DNA from: Flectonema sp. DT1601
Taxonomy: Eukaryota > Euglenozoa > Diplonemea > Diplonemida > Diplonemidae
DNA length: 64,000 nt
Direction: 5' to 3'
Assembly: GCA_964019425.1 (NCBI GenBank)
Contig: OZ025824.1
Coordinates: forward strand, 372,001-436,000
Shown here: positions 1-9,236 of the stretch, piece by piece
How the letters are laid out: each line of letters opens with the position of its first letter
How positions within the stretch are numbered: position 1 is the first letter of the stretch
Notes under the pieces: generated by a model
The model's database searches: none
Told to the model about the DNA's origin: nothing
What the model saw: only the letters and a program-made list of their open reading frames with translations
Position numbers and translations under genes: made by a program

Positions 1-50
1 TTTTATTTTTTTGTTTTATTTTCCCCTCCCCCAATATAAAATATAGAACA

Positions 51-953
51 TCACAGGGAAGTATTCAGTAGCCTGGATCTGGTTTCTTCAAATATTGCCA
101 TGGTGAGGGCTGCTTGTGGTCCTGCGAATAACGCTCTCGCACCAACACCCCTGAATAAAGCTTTCCATCCATCTTCTTTTATAATAGAAGAAAGGCCAAC
201 TCTCATTGAGGGATAATTGTATGAAAATTGTTTTGAAATCTCTCCATTTGCAGCGTGAGAACGTTGGACTTGAAGACGAAGCTTAACCAGATCCAAAGGA
301 TTGGTTATGGCTGCAGCTAAAGAACTTGCCAACCCACCACAAATCAGTCCGTCAATCCCAGAGACTGCTCGGGATTGACCAGACGTATCTTTTCCTTTTA
401 TTATTAAAACACCAGTTTTCAGTTGTTCGTAAAACAGAAAATGAAAAGCACTAAACGGACCAAAGCTAGCCAGAGTAGATAAATATCCTTTATAAAGTCC
501 TCGAATGCCTTCTAACTTTGATACAGTTTGTATAGCGTGAATTGAATTTAAGTATCTTCCAGAAACAGTCTTTCCTTGAACTTGAAGTCGTTCTTTAATA
601 ACGTCAATTGGTACCCACAGAGAACACGAAACGGTCTCTGCCATGAAACCTGACATAAAATCAGGTAAAAATCTCATGTTGTCACCTAAACCCGCTTTGG
701 CTAAAATTTTTTTCGAATATTCATATGTGCTTAGATATAGACATCCCGCAGGTGCACTGCCCACAGCTGCGATTCCAATGCCTCTGTACAGGCCTCCGAT
801 TCCTTCTGTTTTCCAGATGTGTGAGAAACACGTCTTTAAGTTCATTCCAATCCCACTCTGCGTTGACTGAATTCTAGCCTTACAAGTGTCAATAGGGTGG
901 CAGCATATTCGCGAAATAAAACCAGCTGTGCAGCTCGAAATAGCTATTTCCAT
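51..953 (-). CDS. Mitochondrial carrier family (SLC25) protein
   Basis: A 300-residue protein, the usual length for the SLC25 family of inner mitochondrial membrane transporters. The three-fold repeat is visible: each third carries a carrier signature, seen as HPIDTCKAR near residue 20, VPIDVIKERLQVQ near residue 115 and NPLDLVKLRLQVQ near residue 220. Each is followed by a G-rich GLYRG/GLYKG/ALFRG element on the matrix side. The family exchanges metabolites or cofactors across the inner membrane. The signature with KERLQVQ recalls the SLC25A44-like group, but the substrate cannot be read from the sequence. The stop is TGA. An AACAG that could be the 3' splice site lies about 50 nt upstream of the ATG. 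It is the last gene in the direction of transcription within this window. Confidence 0.9.
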   Translation of the reverse strand: MEIAISSCTAGFISRICCHPIDTCKARIQSTQSGIGMNLKTCFSHIWKTEGIGGLYRGIGIAAVGSAPAGCLYLSTYEYSKKILAKAGLGDNMRFLPDFMSGFMAETVSCSLWVPIDVIKERLQVQGKTVSGRYLNSIHAIQTVSKLEGIRGLYKGYLSTLASFGPFSAFHFLFYEQLKTGVLIIKGKDTSGQSRAVSGIDGLICGGLASSLAAAITNPLDLVKLRLQVQRSHAANGEISKQFSYNYPSMRVGLSSIIKEDGWKALFRGVGARALFAGPQAALTMAIFEETRSRLLNTSL

Positions 954-1100
954 ATTGTTTATTTATTATTATTATTACTTCGCAAAGTAAATTCGTGCCC
1001 AACTGTTATTTTATTTTATTTCATTTTTTTTTTTGAAGAATAACATAGTAATAAATTCCTTTTTACAGCTTATCAACAAACACAACTAATGAAAACAAAT

Positions 1101-2582
1101 CTAATCAGCGTTGTGGAACAAATTAACTTTTCGTGAAAGTCTTGGGTACGAATTGAGCTGAAAACGATCACCTTCCCTTGTAAGGATTCGGTGCTTGCTC
1201 GAAGTTAGTGGTCGGAGAGCATTTGTTATATCTGACTTAGTCATAGAAGGCAGTGATGATGATATTGTTTTAATGTTCAGTGAATCCACGCTGTTGAACA
1301 ATAACAACACCACTGCAGACATGACCGATAATTTTAATTCAGAAACCGCATTGGATTCAACTTCTTGTTTGAGTCTCTTAAAGTAATAAAGAACAACAAC
1401 ATCCCCAAGGAATGTAAACCCTGAAATACTCTTTCCACTATGAACTGATTTAAACTTAAAACACATCTTAGAACCAATTTCAGACAGCGGAGGTGGCAAA
1501 TCCAAAGCAGAAGACTTCCACGACAATATTTTTTTATTTTCAGATTCAAGTTTACGCGAGACCTGTTGATCAATAACAGGTTCCCAACTTGGGGATAAGA
1601 CGATCGGGAAAACACTATTTTGATCAATAAACGGTGATACAAAATCAGTTAAACTAGAAATAAATGCATTAAACGTTCCAGTTCGATTCCGTAGCAGCGA
1701 AACAATCGATAGTAATTCTTCAGAAGAATGTACCTCATGACAAGGTTGGATGGATGATAGAAGCTGTTGTCCGACTATAGACCGAATTTTGTTTTGAAAA
1801 ATAAATCTATTTTCACCAGATAAAAAATCAAGTAGAGTAAATAAAATAACTTTCTCATCATTTTGTAATTTCTCAAGGCTCTGAGGATCACAAACAACAA
1901 CAGCAATATCGATAACTACATCGCTGATGAATTTCGATTCAGATAATCCCAAGTAAAGAGCTCTCGTCTTGCAATGATCATCACCACAATAACTTTCTAA
2001 CAAAATTCGTAACTTTTTGAGATTAGAATCGAGTGTTGTAGTTGTGTATAATATACTCTCGCCTTGTCTGTAACAAGAAGCTCGTTCATTTCGTAAGGTG
2101 ATTTCTTCATCTGATGTTTTTGAATTAGCAATTTCAACATTTTGAAAATTGAAATCCCCATCGATACTAATTTCATTCAGGGTGTCTAATTCCCTAATCC
2201 CAAGGTCAAAAAGTTGTTTTTTTGATGGCAGTAATTCCGCTCCGTATTTGGTATTCATCGACAGCAATTGCTCTAAAGAAGTCTTCAGAGGAACCCTTTC
2301 TACTATAAGTTGGTATTCAAGAAAAACCGTAGCACACGATGACAGATCTCCATAGAAGACAATAGTTGAATTCGTAGCCTTCGCTTTAATAAGATTATTC
2401 TTTATTAATTGACAAGTAGAGTCAGAGCATGACGTCCCTGCTGACATCCATTTGAATCTCGTCGTGTAAACAGCCGATGAATTTCCACACGATATGAGCA
2501 TCTGTGCTCCAACAGTAGCTAGCCATTCTAAGTTGGTAACTTTCATCATGCCAGCTATCCATATGTTGGTTGCTACTTCCAT
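1101..2582 (-). CDS. Divergent cullin-like protein
   Basis: About 493 residues. I recognise the cullin fold by order of motifs, not by close identity: an LFTLLDFLSGENRFIFQNKI block followed by an LLSS segment, which matches the cullin 'LFryl.dKDvFe..Y...LakRLL' region; a FKFKSVHSGKSISGF block matching the 'FY...hsGR.L.W' region; then SAVVLLLFNSVDSLNIKTIS and LRPLTSSKHRILT, matching the winged-helix 'LLLFN...eI' and 'L.sL..gK.rvL' motifs. Cullins scaffold RING ubiquitin ligases. The protein is much shorter than normal (730-780) and stops just after the first winged helix, so the C-terminal neddylation domain is absent. The reading frame is open 20 codons further upstream and would give a signal-like N terminus. 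I chose the internal ATG because an ATTAG acceptor lies 8 nt before it, as for the neighbours. A divergent APC2-type protein is an alternative. Confidence 0.55.
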   Translation of the reverse strand: MEVATNIWIAGMMKVTNLEWLATVGAQMLISCGNSSAVYTTRFKWMSAGTSCSDSTCQLIKNNLIKAKATNSTIVFYGDLSSCATVFLEYQLIVERVPLKTSLEQLLSMNTKYGAELLPSKKQLFDLGIRELDTLNEISIDGDFNFQNVEIANSKTSDEEITLRNERASCYRQGESILYTTTTLDSNLKKLRILLESYCGDDHCKTRALYLGLSESKFISDVVIDIAVVVCDPQSLEKLQNDEKVILFTLLDFLSGENRFIFQNKIRSIVGQQLLSSIQPCHEVHSSEELLSIVSLLRNRTGTFNAFISSLTDFVSPFIDQNSVFPIVLSPSWEPVIDQQVSRKLESENKKILSWKSSALDLPPPLSEIGSKMCFKFKSVHSGKSISGFTFLGDVVVLYYFKRLKQEVESNAVSELKLSVMSAVVLLLFNSVDSLNIKTISSSLPSMTKSDITNALRPLTSSKHRILTREGDRFQLNSYPRLSRKVNLFHNAD

Positions 2583-3366
2583 TTGCTTAGCTAATGTACC
2601 ATTTAAATTAACTAATAAAAAAAACACAACAATGCTATACAATTCAAAAAAAAAAAAAAAAAAAAAAAAAAAAACAATACATTACATTATTAACAATGTG
2701 GTATCCTGTGAAAGTGAAAAGTAAAATAAAAAAATAATAAAATAAAAAAAAATCTAAATTCGAATGAAGATGTTAGTTGCCATGCAGAATGCCCTCTGAG
2801 TAGTGAAACTCAACGAAATGCCTTCTTAGTACAATAAGCAATATGACTAGAAAATACATCAGATACTCGATCGTCAGTGGGGTAGAGGTGTGTTTGTGAA
2901 GAGGTTATTCTTTTTTGAGAAGAAGGTTTTCCTGGGACAACGAAAATGCCCGACGCGATGTCAATTTAGTTACAATAAAAAAATAAAATCGCGATACGGT
3001 CTTGAACCTTCTAATTATAAAAGATATGTATCATCACTGGACACTTTTTTTTTTTTTTTTTTTTTTCGACAGGTAACTTCGCGACGCGACACCATGTCAT
3101 TATGTTTGTTTAAAATGGAAAAGAAATTAAAAAAAAGATACAAGAAGAAGAAAAAGTAAAAAAAAGGTTTTCGTCTTGGGAATAAAAAAAAAAATTAATT
3201 TTTTTTTTTTTTATTATTGACAAACGACAACACAATTACTTTTACAAATATAAAGTAGAGATAGTTGTAATCAACGAGAGCAGGTAAGTCTTGCAAGTTG
3301 ACAACAGGAAAAAAAAAAAGAATAGAAAAAAAATTTCTTTTAAAGTTCAGAACCATAACACAATAA

Positions 3367-3474
3367 GAATCCTCATGGTGGTGGACTCGCAGCTTCTCTT
3401 CAGAGGTGACCGATTACGGGCCTCGATTTGTTACAGAGGTGCTGCTTCCATGGGTCACCACGAGAGGAAGATTC
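3367..3474. ncRNA. Candidate structured RNA or hairpin element
   Basis: A 108-nt segment, more GC-rich than its surroundings, whose ends pair: GAATC at the left with GATTC at the right, then GTGGTG..AC with GTCACCAC (one bulged G). It lies in a homopolymer-rich intergenic space and has no useful reading frame. I compared it by eye with 5S, U1, U2, U4, U5, U6, SRP and RNase P/MRP motifs and saw no match. It could equally be an inverted-repeat transposon relic. Confidence 0.3.
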
Positions 3475-3605
3475 TCACAAAAAAAGAAATTCAAGAACAA
3501 TAATTAGTCTTTAGTATCAATCACGTTGTTCAACTCGGCGAGTTTGTAACGATTTTTTTTTTTTTTTTTTCGCTGTCCCAGCATAGCTTGCTCGAGACCG
3601 GGAGG

Positions 3606-3690
3606 AAACAATTCAGATACTCGCAATGACTTCTCCCGTACGACAGGAATCTATCCGCGTTCAATATAAGGCTGATCTGGAGGGTGGTTT
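3606..3690. mobile_element. MITE-like element, family 1, copy C (degenerate)
   Basis: Begins with AAACAATTCAGAT and ends with ATATAAGGCTGATCTGG and GGTTT. The same two boxes in the same order are found in the elements at 8089-8204 and 46409-46507 (on the opposite strand there). The inverted repeat is weaker here than in the other two. It is preceded by a T run of about 20. Confidence 0.4.
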
Positions 3691-3949
3691 TATTTTTTCT
3701 AATCAGCGAACAAGAACACAAACAATACAAATGGGATTTCCAACCTACGGTTAACCCTAATTTTTTTTTTTTTTTTTTTTTTTTGTGTTCTTGCTCAAAT
3801 GTGCTACCAAGTGACTCAATAAAAGTAAAGTAATTACTTTTATATTTAGATTAGCGACACGGCGACAGGTTTATTTCACATAAAACAGAAAACCGATTCG
3901 GCACAGTTTTCTTTTCAGATAGTCTTTCTCTCGAAGACTATACTAATTG

Positions 3950-4186
3950 TTAACAAGCATAGGGTTCGTGTACAAATGTTTGAGTAGTTTGAGATGATGA
4001 CTGCTCAGATCTTTGATCCTGAAGTTGCTTTTTAAGAGAAATAATATCAGAAATAACAGAACAGACATCATCCGCTAAGTCTGGAAAGTCCCCTCGTAGT
4101 TGCAGACGCAAATTCTCCGTCAGAGTCAACGAATCCCCATCGACGAGGTCGTCTTTTATGGATGTTATCCCGTCGCTGCTGCACAT
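3950..4186 (-). CDS. Small acidic protein, possible coiled coil
   Basis: A 78-residue protein starting MCSSDGITSI. The middle is acidic (DDLVDGDS). Residues of about 35-62 (DLADDVCSVISDIISLKKQL) could form an amphipathic helix, and the tail is Q/S/T-rich. I do not recognise a family. The frame is open further upstream, but the chosen ATG follows a clear acceptor (CGCTTTTCAG) by 13 nt. A GTAAGT donor lies about 65 nt before that acceptor, so a 5'UTR cis-intron is also possible. Downstream of the gene at 4354 by about 170 nt on the same strand. Confidence 0.45.
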   Translation of the reverse strand: MCSSDGITSIKDDLVDGDSLTLTENLRLQLRGDFPDLADDVCSVISDIISLKKQLQDQRSEQSSSQTTQTFVHEPYAC

Positions 4187-4353
4187 GTTTTTTTTTTTTA
4201 CTGAAAAGCGGGTTTTGAACAATAATAATAAAAACATAACATCCGTACCGAGACCTACTTACCATACAGGGGGGAAGGTGACCCATACGTTACGGAAGTG
4301 CTAATAAACACATTCCACTACAATACAATAACTTTGTGATACCAATGAGATTG

Positions 4354-4689
4354 TTAGCTAGAAAGGCTTTCGAAATATGCTATTTCGTCGTCCTGATATT
4401 TTTGGTATTCTTCTGCGGAATAACTATTTATGTCATTCCAAAGCTCAGTTTCGATGAAGTGAAGTAGTTCGATGTCGAGTTCTACTTCTCCAACATTACT
4501 CTTCACAGCAGCTATCGCTTCTTCAGTTAGCTCTTCACGAGTTATTTGTTCTCTCATTGCCATCTTAATGTTATTTCTATTCTGTCTCGCAAACGATCGA
4601 GTTGCTTCTCTCATTGCAGCGATCTGAGCTTGGCGAGACCGAACCATACTGAGAGAACGGGGGTCACCACGATGCTCAAATACCGACAT
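4354..4689 (-). CDS. Small charged helical protein, unknown function
   Basis: A 111-residue protein, predicted almost wholly helical and rich in charged residues. The N-terminal half is basic (RSRQAQIAAMREATRSFARQ) and the C-terminal half acidic (ELDIELLHFIETELWNDI, then EEYQKYQDDE). The acidic half faintly recalls the helical segment of RPA-interacting protein, but the zinc-ribbon cysteines of that family are missing, so I do not assign it. A TCATCAG acceptor-like site lies 14 nt before the ATG. The next gene start is about 170 nt downstream on the same strand. Confidence 0.5.
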   Translation of the reverse strand: MSVFEHRGDPRSLSMVRSRQAQIAAMREATRSFARQNRNNIKMAMREQITREELTEEAIAAVKSNVGEVELDIELLHFIETELWNDINSYSAEEYQKYQDDEIAYFESLSS

Positions 4690-4933
4690 TTTTATAATAA
4701 AAGCTGATGAGGCTAAAGCACAAGTGATGAATGATGAAAGAAATTACCAAAGACAACACACGACTGTCATGGCTTCATTATCTTATAAAAGAGGGGGAAG
4801 AATACATTAAACACAAATATCTGAATATATCGAACTCACGCATCGAATAATAATATTTCACAGATTCCGAAAAAGCCTAAAAAAGGAGGGGAGGGAAGTA
4901 ATCGGAAGTTTGTTTACAATGGTGTTTTGTTAT

Positions 4934-7408
4934 TCACAAAACACTATTAATACCTTCAAGGAAAGTATTAAATTCTGTGCATGTTACCTTCTCTTTGTTT
5001 CCTGTTTGTTTGTTTGTTTGTTTTGTTTTTTTTGGGCCAACTTGATGACACAAAAAAACAATTCTCATAAATTACAAACCAAAGAGTGCTCTAATAAGGA
5101 TGTTCTCCTCTTTCTCAGTAAGTTGCATGTGGAGGATGTGTTTTGTGCCGTATTTAAACTCTGTGATGTCAAGTTTGGAATCTGATTGCTTGCCAGCCTG
5201 TTTTTTGTTTATTATTTTTTCATTCGATGAATTACTATAATGTTGTTTTAATATAAAAGGAAACATGAATACCATTAATCTGAATATTTCTTGCTGACGA
5301 ATACGGCGTTGGATTAAACGGTCTCGAAGCATCGTTAGAACTCGAGTGTACAGAACTCGTTCTGCTGCAGCCCTGTCTTCAATATCGATCACATCTTCTT
5401 TAGCGTCAACGATGCTTGCTATTTTAATAGCGCTGGGTCTATTACCACATTCATCAAGACTTTGCGAACTAGTGTACTCCATAATGTTAACGAATGATTC
5501 AAAATCAATTTTACCCAAACCTTTCTTGTCAAAGTGGGCCAGGAGGGTTTTTGCTTCACGTCTACTAATCACCTGATTGTGTAATTGAAAAAAGCGTTCG
5601 ATATTAGAAACTGTGACGTATCCACTTGTTGATATACTTCTGACCGCTGTTGAAAGTCTTTCGTACTTTTGATTTAGCAAGTCTTTAAATAGAACTATAA
5701 GATTCTTAACATTATCAATTGAAGGTTCGTCTTCTTCTCCGTTTCGATATTTTTGAGATTTCGCATCGATCTCCAGAAGAAGGAATTGTCTACCGAGGAA
5801 TGTAAGTACAGCTCCCTCATGTAGATCGTCACCAGTAATGCGTTCTTTCTTACCAGTTTCTTGGTTAATTGGTTTGTATAACTTAGTCTTCGTAAGGTAA
5901 GTGCCGCTTATGATTCCAGAGTTGCGTACAGCGTTTTCAATAATCTCAAACTCTTCGGTGACTGGGTAATAGTTTAAAACGAATTCTCTGTCGACGTCTT
6001 CCGCAGCACGAGGGTTGTGAAATTTACCTCGAAATCGGAGAATTTTATGACCCTCAAGCAAACCTCTAGCAGCATCCCTCTTAACAGGTCGCAACATTAA
6101 GTTTTTCCAATTCCCAAGACTGTCTTGTTCATCACCAAAACCATCATGAGGTGGTGGGTAGTGTTTTGGAGGTTCCTTCTCTCCTTTTCTAATAATGTGA
6201 TCTACTGACTGAGCTTCACCTAGTTGTTCATGGTTATTTGAGTACCAGTTTCTTGTAAAGCTGTCAGCATCATAAATAAAGATATTCTTACCGTGAATAT
6301 TTAATGTCTGACCAATAGCAAGATCTTTATGTGTTAAGAATCCAGAGCGTAACATGACGCCGAATGTGTTGTGTTGTGTTGCATGACCATCAAGTGAAAG
6401 ACCTGTTTTTGGTACTTTTGAGATACGTTGACGACATAGGAAGCGGCCGCCGCCTTCTCGACCGCTGTTGATGACTTTATTTTCACAGATTTCGAAAGTA
6501 TCGTCTTCGAGAAAGTATTTTATAGACATCTTCCGACAGTCGCCTTTCACTTCTTCGCGGTCATCCCAGAGCGCTGAGAATGTGAGATGGCGGTTGCCAG
6601 AAGCTGCTAAAAATTGTTTTGCAGCTCGAGTTGTTTCTGGATGTGCTTTACTGTATCGTCCAGAGACAGCGAACTCTGCCTGACGCTTGACGTCCATGTC
6701 TTCCGATTTCAATTTACGAGAGCCATCCATTACCATACGTCTAGTGTTCATTTTACCGTGTTCATCTTCTTCTTCTGGCCATCGTTGAGCTGGTCCTGGA
6801 TAGAGTCCTCGATCTGCAAGTCGTTTGCGAGTTCGTTGATCAGCGTCGATGATTCGAAAGACTTTTCCGTAGCACTCGAAGTCGTTTCCAACTACGAAGT
6901 CGTCTGCTTCTAATGGACTCCCGTCAACATCATAAACAACATGTCTTCTAACGAGAATTGATCCTCCACCATGAACTGAATTCATCATTCCTGAGTTGTC
7001 ACTCTTGCCTTCTCTAATTTGAACAGTTTTATCATTTGTGTAATATATTATAGCCACTCGTCTAATTCGATATCTTTCAATAGAGGATTCACTTATCGCT
7101 TCTTTGAAGTATCCGAGAAACTGAAGAGGATCATCGTTCTGTGCCCACATTTTTTGCATTTCTTCAGCATTCACTTTTCTGCTAGTTCTGACAGGTAGTG
7201 ATCCGACTGGGTGATTAGTTTGAGAGTACTCAGTTGGTGGTATGAAATCACTTACATTTGGGGCTTGTCCTAATCCATGCGACTTTCTCAAGCTGCCTCT
7301 ATTAACAGGATCATCATGAAAGTTATTCCCAGGTAAGAATGGGATATTTTCAACTTGAGGTGCGTACATAACAGCCTTCGTATTAAGTGATCTGGTTGAC
7401 GTCGTCAT
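4934..7408 (-). CDS. EFHC1/Rib72-like ciliary microtubule protein (three exons)
   Basis: Three DM10 domains at about residues 94-195, 275-385 and 440-565, followed by EF-hand-like segments. This is the architecture of EFHC1/EFHC2 and Rib72, inner proteins of the ciliary A-tubule. The N terminus has the family's FLPG motif (IPFLPGNNF). I infer exons 7408-5273, 5197-5080 and 5001-4934, giving 773 residues. The first intron (75 nt, GTATTC...ACAG) is a multiple of three with no stop, so it reads through. Removing it joins EIFRLM to AGKQSDSKLDITEF, a better EF-hand. The second intron (78 nt, GTTTGT...ACAG) removes an early TAA and adds FGNKEKVTCTEFNTFLEGI, again EF-hand-like. The gene implies a motile cilium or flagellum. 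The family assignment is firm; the splice sites are inferred. Confidence 0.9.
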
Positions 7409-7826
7409 TTTCTTGTGTTGCGACCCTTTTAAGAAAAATAATACATCCCTTTATACCTTCCAGGCCATCGTGGTCCTCAATTATTCAAAGCTGTTTAAAG
7501 TAGTCAATTATTGAACACACTGCGCACTAAAAATGTTTGTAAGTTTGTTTTTCTGTACGTAGTAGGCTATATTTTTTTTAGTAGTGTTTAAAAATTTCAT
7601 GAATAATCACACAAGGCTTGTTGTAAAGGAAAATTCGGTTCCCAAGTATTTCAGAGCATACATCAACTGAAAATTAAGGATCGAAGGACCGGAAACATTG
7701 CCCGTTGCCTTCCATCTATATTTGTTATGATTTTTTTTTCTTTCTTCCCTTCTTTCTTTTTCCTTCGTTTTTCTTTTTTTTTTTTTTTTAATACTTTTTC
7801 TGCTGTTCCGTAAACCAGGGAGAAAG

Positions 7827-7860
<34 letters not shown>

Positions 7861-9236
7861 AGAACGCACGTAATGTTTCCACCTGCGTTTGGTTAACTGT
7901 TTTGATTTTGTATGTAAAAATACAAATGTATTGTATCATAAACAACATAGCGATAATTTAACATTAGTTCTGAGATACAGTGACTAGGTGTGATGCTTAA
8001 CTTAGCCTTTTGAAGTAACTATTTAGGTTTCGAGAGTAATCCACACCTCTATTCTCTCACCAAAATGGGGGGGTGAAAAAAGAAAAAGAATTATTCGGAT
8101 TAAGCCGCCTTATATATTTTGTTGATCGCAGACGTATTACTGAACACAGGGAAATAGAAAACATTTTTGACATAATAAATAACGGCCATTAATCTGAATA
8201 GTTTGCAAAAAAAAAAAAAAAAAGAAGCAGAAGGGACGAACGTATGTCAAAACGGAAAACAGCACATCTTTTCGGCCATTAGCAGAGCTTTTGTTTATAT
8301 TAAAACCAGCTCCACTATAGGAAGACAGTTAAATGAGCAACTGCGCTCATCTCAAGGCGAAGCTTTAGAATTGTGCAAAAAATAAGACTAATTTTTTATT
8401 TCACTTTCTCCATTGCCTGCCAAAGAAAATTCTCGATCGCTGCATTTCGGAGGACAGGTAAGCGAGTTTCTTGGCACTGAGACCTCACTCCCCTTTTTTT
8501 TTTTTTTTTTTTTTTTGACAACAGACACTTCCCACAACAATTGCCTCCCACAATATGAACACCCTCACATAGAAGCGGAGGACAGGTTGGAGGGATGGAT
8601 AGGTTAGTAATTTATTACAACTGCTCAACACATTCAAAAAGGGGGAAAAGTTCCCTTCTTCCTTTAGAACAGTTCGTGACTTATGAGAAATCAAATAGTT
8701 TTCTAACCGAATATACAATGAACGTGTGCTGCCTCACTAATCCCATATACTCACTGCATCCATTCGCAGTAAGGACACTAGAGTGGCCAGTCAAGACGAC
8801 GAATATACAATTTCATTAAAAACTCTCTTGGGGAGAAAAAAAAAAAAAAAAAAAAGATTTTGCGGAAATTTTTTTATTGAAAAACGGGAAGGGAAGGAGT
8901 GAAAAAAAAAAAAAAAAACTATGTTTCTACATGTTTTTGACAGGGCATTGTCTCGGGCTAAGTTTTACCTCTCACCCGCTAAAGTACAGAAAGGGGGGTT
9001 AAAGACAAAGAGGAGGAGGGGAAAAAAGGGTAAACAGATCCAAAGGAAAGGGAGGAGACATATGCAGATAAATTATCTCGAACAAACGTAACGGCTACTG
9101 CCAACTGGCAAATAAGACAAGCGAGTCAACAAGAAAAAGAAAAAAAGAATATTGTTCGATATGTGCAGCGGGGTAAAAATACAATTTGGACACCTCTATT
9201 TTTTTTTTTCTATAATAATTAAAATGTTGATTAAAA
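7409..9236. other. Intergenic, 1.8 kb, homopolymer-rich
   Basis: Nothing coding that I can support. Contains many T and A runs (for example an A run of about 30 at 7828-7857 and a T run at 8494-8516), pyrimidine-rich tracts at 7731-7800, and one inverted-repeat element at 8089-8204. Confidence 0.6.
8089..8204. mobile_element. MITE-like element, family 1, copy A
   Basis: 116 bp with imperfect terminal inverted repeats of about 25 bp: the left end reads AATTATTCGGATTAAGCCGC and the right end, reverse-complemented, reads AAACTATTCAGATTAATGGC. It shares the CAGGGAAATA..., ATAACGGC and AATCTGAATAGTTT boxes with the element at 46409-46507. There is no coding capacity. An A run follows the right end. 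The family is my inference from three copies in this window. Confidence 0.5.

Larger units (their letters stand above)
2583..3949. other. Intergenic stretch with homopolymers and small structured elements
   Basis: No coding region that I can support. It holds an A run of about 28 at 2646-2673, several T runs of 14-24 nt, one possible folded RNA at 3367-3474 and one short inverted-repeat element at 3606-3690. The rest is AT-rich sequence without recognisable features. Confidence 0.6.

Noticed and set aside
2583-2642. Signal-peptide-like N-terminal extension of the cullin-like gene
   Set aside because: It reads MYSIVVFFLLV from a pyrimidine-rich tract followed by splice acceptors; the next in-frame ATG lies 8 nt past an ATTAG, matching the other genes.
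5265-5300. AATCTGAATATTTC resembling the family-1 element end
   Set aside because: It lies inside the EFHC1-like exon, encodes EIFRL, and has no matching second end nearby.
7530-7580. TTTTTCTGTACGTAG segment resembling the end of a kinetoplastid spliced leader
   Set aside because: Only about ten bases match, the rest of the leader and a following GT donor with Sm site are absent, and there is a single copy.
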